Source: a virus
Length of the DNA stretch: 23,835 nucleotides
IMG/VR virus record: IMGVR_UViG_3300042691_001939
Span: 1 to 23,835 of that record
Strand: one strand, 5' to 3'
Below the pieces are notes generated by a model. The model saw only the letters and a program-made list of their open reading frames with translations. It ran no database searches and had not been told where the DNA came from. The position numbers and the translations under genes are program-made. Positions 21,861 to 23,835 of this stretch are shown piece after piece (position 1 is the first letter of the stretch; the number at the start of each line of letters is the position of its first letter).

Positions 21861-22154
21861 TTATTTCCTCTTAGCTGCTGTGCGCCTGCCACCGATTTTG
21901 CCACCAGCCCTGCGGTTGGCTGATTTGTCAATAACTCTGGTATTAGACTTGTGATTCGATCCGCCGTGCGCGAATGGCCTTTTATGGTCTACTTCTTTGC
22001 CATCCCCATCGCGGACTCGCCCTTCTCGTTCTGCTTCTCGGCGAGCCTTGTTCCTAGCTGCCCGGTTCTTTTTTTGTTCTTCCGAGCCTTGGTAGCTTCT
22101 TTGACGCTTTGATCTTGCGTTTGCAGTACTTTTATACTGACCCTTACCAGCCAT
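21861..22154 (-). CDS. HNH-endonuclease-like basic protein, 97 aa
   Basis: The C-terminal half has GKEVDHKRPFAHGGSNHKSN followed by TRVIDKSANRRAGGK, which is the D-H...N...N pattern of compact HNH nucleases. The N-terminal half is a very basic helix (KKNRAARNKARREAEREGR). It lacks the zinc-binding cysteine pairs of many HNH enzymes. Such proteins often sit by packaging genes, where HNH enzymes can aid terminase cutting, but activity here is not shown. The start overlaps the portal stop (TAATG). Confidence 0.75.
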   Translation of the reverse strand: MAGKGQYKSTANARSKRQRSYQGSEEQKKNRAARNKARREAEREGRVRDGDGKEVDHKRPFAHGGSNHKSNTRVIDKSANRRAGGKIGGRRTAAKRK

Positions 22155-23835
22155 TATACCATTCCCCCTTGCCCCATGTCAACGCCCTCCGAAGACATCA
22201 TAGCAGCGTCTTCCCCTACAGCTTGCTCTTGCAGAACAGCCATCAACCGCTGTTGATCCGCTTGTTCCATAAGAGCAATGTTGTCAGAAATAAGCTGATA
22301 CCGTTCGATACCAAACAGATCCTCAGCCAGTTTAGCCAATTGCTTGCTTGATACATGCGGAGCAATTAGTTGTCCAACAGGACTATTAAACAAGCCAGTG
22401 AGGTTCTGTATAAGCTGTTGCTGACTAAAGAAGTGACGCGCGCCCACAGGTCGTAGTTTCCCATTAGCTGTGATTGTATCCTTAGTAACCGTTGCAAAGA
22501 TTTGCGCCCCAAGTTCGTCATCAAACACCCTTACAACATCCGCAGCATCCATGTTCCGCTTTGCTACTTCCAACATAGCGTTAAGCAAAGGCTCCAAAAG
22601 TTCTACTTCAAAGTTCTGGATTTTCTCTTTAAAGATCCGTCCTGCTGCACTTTCAAGAGTCTGGACTTCGTAAGCAGTCTTTTCACCCGGAGTACGGATA
22701 CCCATGGCTTGCTTAGGTGCCCCTGCGTAGTCCTCCATACGTTGCTCTAGAATTGCGATTTGCGTATCAGCTTGCAGTGCCGTCGTATCCGGTACAAGCA
22801 TTTCCACATCGCCTTCGACATCGATATGAATCTCTGCACCCGGAGCCCAATCGAACTCTTCTACCTCCCCTTTAATTTTGAGAGGAGGGAAGGCAATCAA
22901 GTCAAAGACATCTGCTTTGATGTTCTCAAGATGATCGATCCGATACTGCATGCCAACAAGGTTATGCAGAGGTCCCATTGCATAGAGGTTATCAGGTCGC
23001 AGTCGCCAACCTACATGGGCTTTGTTTCCCTTGGGTTGCCAACTTGGCATTTGTTCTTTGCGAATAACCCGCGAACGATCAATAACTGTAACTACATGGT
23101 TACGAAGAAGCGTATCTGAATACGGGTCGTACAAATCGCCCTCAAACTCAATAAGCTCTACATACGGAGATTGGTAGTACTCGTACAAGTTACCAAAGCC
23201 ATCGATGGTGTAGCCGACAGCCTTATCGAAGTCCTCAATTGAGTACTGCCCATTGGCAATATCGTGGCGGAACTTCATAGCTTTGTTGACAGCTTCCCTA
23301 ATCCAACCCTCTTCAGGGAAGTCCTCTGCCATTGCCTTAAGTTCACCAAGGTTCATGATCTTGCGAACCATCTTAGGCGAGTTCTTAAAGTTATTAGCTG
23401 CTGGGTTAATCAAGATATCAAATGGCGAGATACGAACTACTCGCGGGCCTACGTAACCCGGAATCTCTTCTCCAGTGAGAGGATCAATCTTTTTTTCGTT
23501 TACCCACTCAACATCAGCAAAAGCATTCCCGTAATCAATATAATCGTAGAGAAGCTGGGATATAGCCGTTCTAAAGCCACCCAGTCGAGTCTTGTTCTGC
23601 ATATAGGCTTCGATGGCTTCTCGCTTTGCTTTGACTGCATCGTCAAGAGTAAAACCCTCCCACTTCATCCACTGGTCATTAGGGAATAATGCAGCCATGT
23701 AGTTAGCGTGCAGGTTGTCCCTGATCTGGGTCAGCTTTGGCGTAGTTGTACTGTTCCGCCAAGGGAGCGTCCGATTGCTTGTCTTGCTAGTATCCGTAGC
23801 AAACAAATAGTTCCGCAGCTCCTTTTGTTCTTCTA
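22154..23835 (-). CDS. Portal (head-tail connector) protein, N-terminus outside window
   Basis: The frame stays open to the last base of the window, so at least 559 residues are visible and the true start lies beyond. A TTG at 23806 is not needed as a start. The portal is the dodecameric ring through which DNA is packaged and ejected. Recognisable stretches are LPWRNSTTTPKLTQIRDNLHANYMAALFP, then YDYIDYGNAFADVEW, VRISPFDILINPAANNFKNSP, PSWQPKGNKAHVGWRLRPDNLYAMGPL and KQAMGIRTPGEKTAYEVQ. The C-terminus is Met/Gly-rich. It opens the visible part of the virion operon, and the order portal, small genes, scaffold, capsid is standard. Confidence 0.9.
   Translation of the reverse strand, partial: EEQKELRNYLFATDTSKTSNRTLPWRNSTTTPKLTQIRDNLHANYMAALFPNDQWMKWEGFTLDDAVKAKREAIEAYMQNKTRLGGFRTAISQLLYDYIDYGNAFADVEWVNEKKIDPLTGEEIPGYVGPRVVRISPFDILINPAANNFKNSPKMVRKIMNLGELKAMAEDFPEEGWIREAVNKAMKFRHDIANGQYSIEDFDKAVGYTIDGFGNLYEYYQSPYVELIEFEGDLYDPYSDTLLRNHVVTVIDRSRVIRKEQMPSWQPKGNKAHVGWRLRPDNLYAMGPLHNLVGMQYRIDHLENIKADVFDLIAFPPLKIKGEVEEFDWAPGAEIHIDVEGDVEMLVPDTTALQADTQIAILEQRMEDYAGAPKQAMGIRTPGEKTAYEVQTLESAAGRIFKEKIQNFEVELLEPLLNAMLEVAKRNMDAADVVRVFDDELGAQIFATVTKDTITANGKLRPVGARHFFSQQQLIQNLTGLFNSPVGQLIAPHVSSKQLAKLAEDLFGIERYQLISDNIALMEQADQQRLMAVLQEQAVGEDAAMMSSEGVDMGQGGMV

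Noticed and set aside
1-23835. tRNA genes, CRISPR arrays, insertion sequences, integrase or attachment sites
   Set aside because: I looked for cloverleaf-like segments, regularly spaced repeats, transposase motifs and integrase motifs and saw none. The content is that of a lytic phage.

Overview
This window is about 24 kb of a lytic, short-tailed (podovirus) double-stranded DNA bacteriophage of the wider T7 supergroup. The evidence is a T7 gp6-type exonuclease beside an endonuclease VII, a portal/scaffold/capsid/tail-tube gene order, and T7-like internal virion genes. Genes are packed with almost no gaps, many overlap by 1-4 bases (ATGA, GTGA, TAATG), and GTG starts are frequent. A single-subunit, apparently cobalamin-dependent ribonucleotide reductase and the absence of an RNA polymerase in the part seen recall the SIO1/VpV262 (Zobellviridae, 'cobavirus') group. 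That placement is inference from remembered family knowledge, not from a search. The host cannot be read from the sequence.

Layout. Bases 1-5130, plus strand: the end of a replication and nucleotide-metabolism block. In order it holds the tail of an upstream gene, 5'-3' exonuclease, endonuclease VII (overlapping the exonuclease by 145 bases), four small unknown proteins, a metallophosphoesterase, a DUF3310 protein, the ribonucleotide reductase and two small proteins. Bases 5127-23835, minus strand (read right to left): the virion and lysis block. In order it holds the portal (its N-terminus lies outside the window), an HNH-like protein, a run of small very basic proteins, scaffold, major capsid protein, a small probable virion protein, a strong intrinsic terminator, tail tubular A-like adaptor, a 66-aa protein, tail tubular B/stabilization-like protein, two LamG-domain proteins, a 95-aa C-terminal-domain protein, a 95-97-aa protein, a small internal virion protein, a 1542-aa and a 624-aa internal virion protein, and an M15-family endolysin. 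The two blocks converge, and their last stop codons interlock in one TTAA.

How the genes work together. The plus-strand block would degrade host DNA (exonuclease), resolve branched DNA before packaging (endonuclease VII) and supply deoxynucleotides (reductase). The minus-strand block builds the capsid, tail and ejection proteins and ends with the lysis enzyme. A terminator just after the capsid genes probably lowers expression of the tail genes relative to capsid, as T-phi does after T7 gene 10.

The most unusual point is at 12.7-17.4 kb. The tail tubular B/stabilization protein appears to have been divided. Its 625-aa body stops early, its usual C-terminal domain is a separate 95-aa gene, and two LamG (lectin-like) genes lie between them. 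Each LamG gene begins with its own copy of the 'PYL..HF..TE..IAG' segment that normally links the two parts. The larger LamG gene is clearly AT-rich compared with its neighbours, so this looks like recent modular acquisition of possible host-binding domains inside a tail protein.
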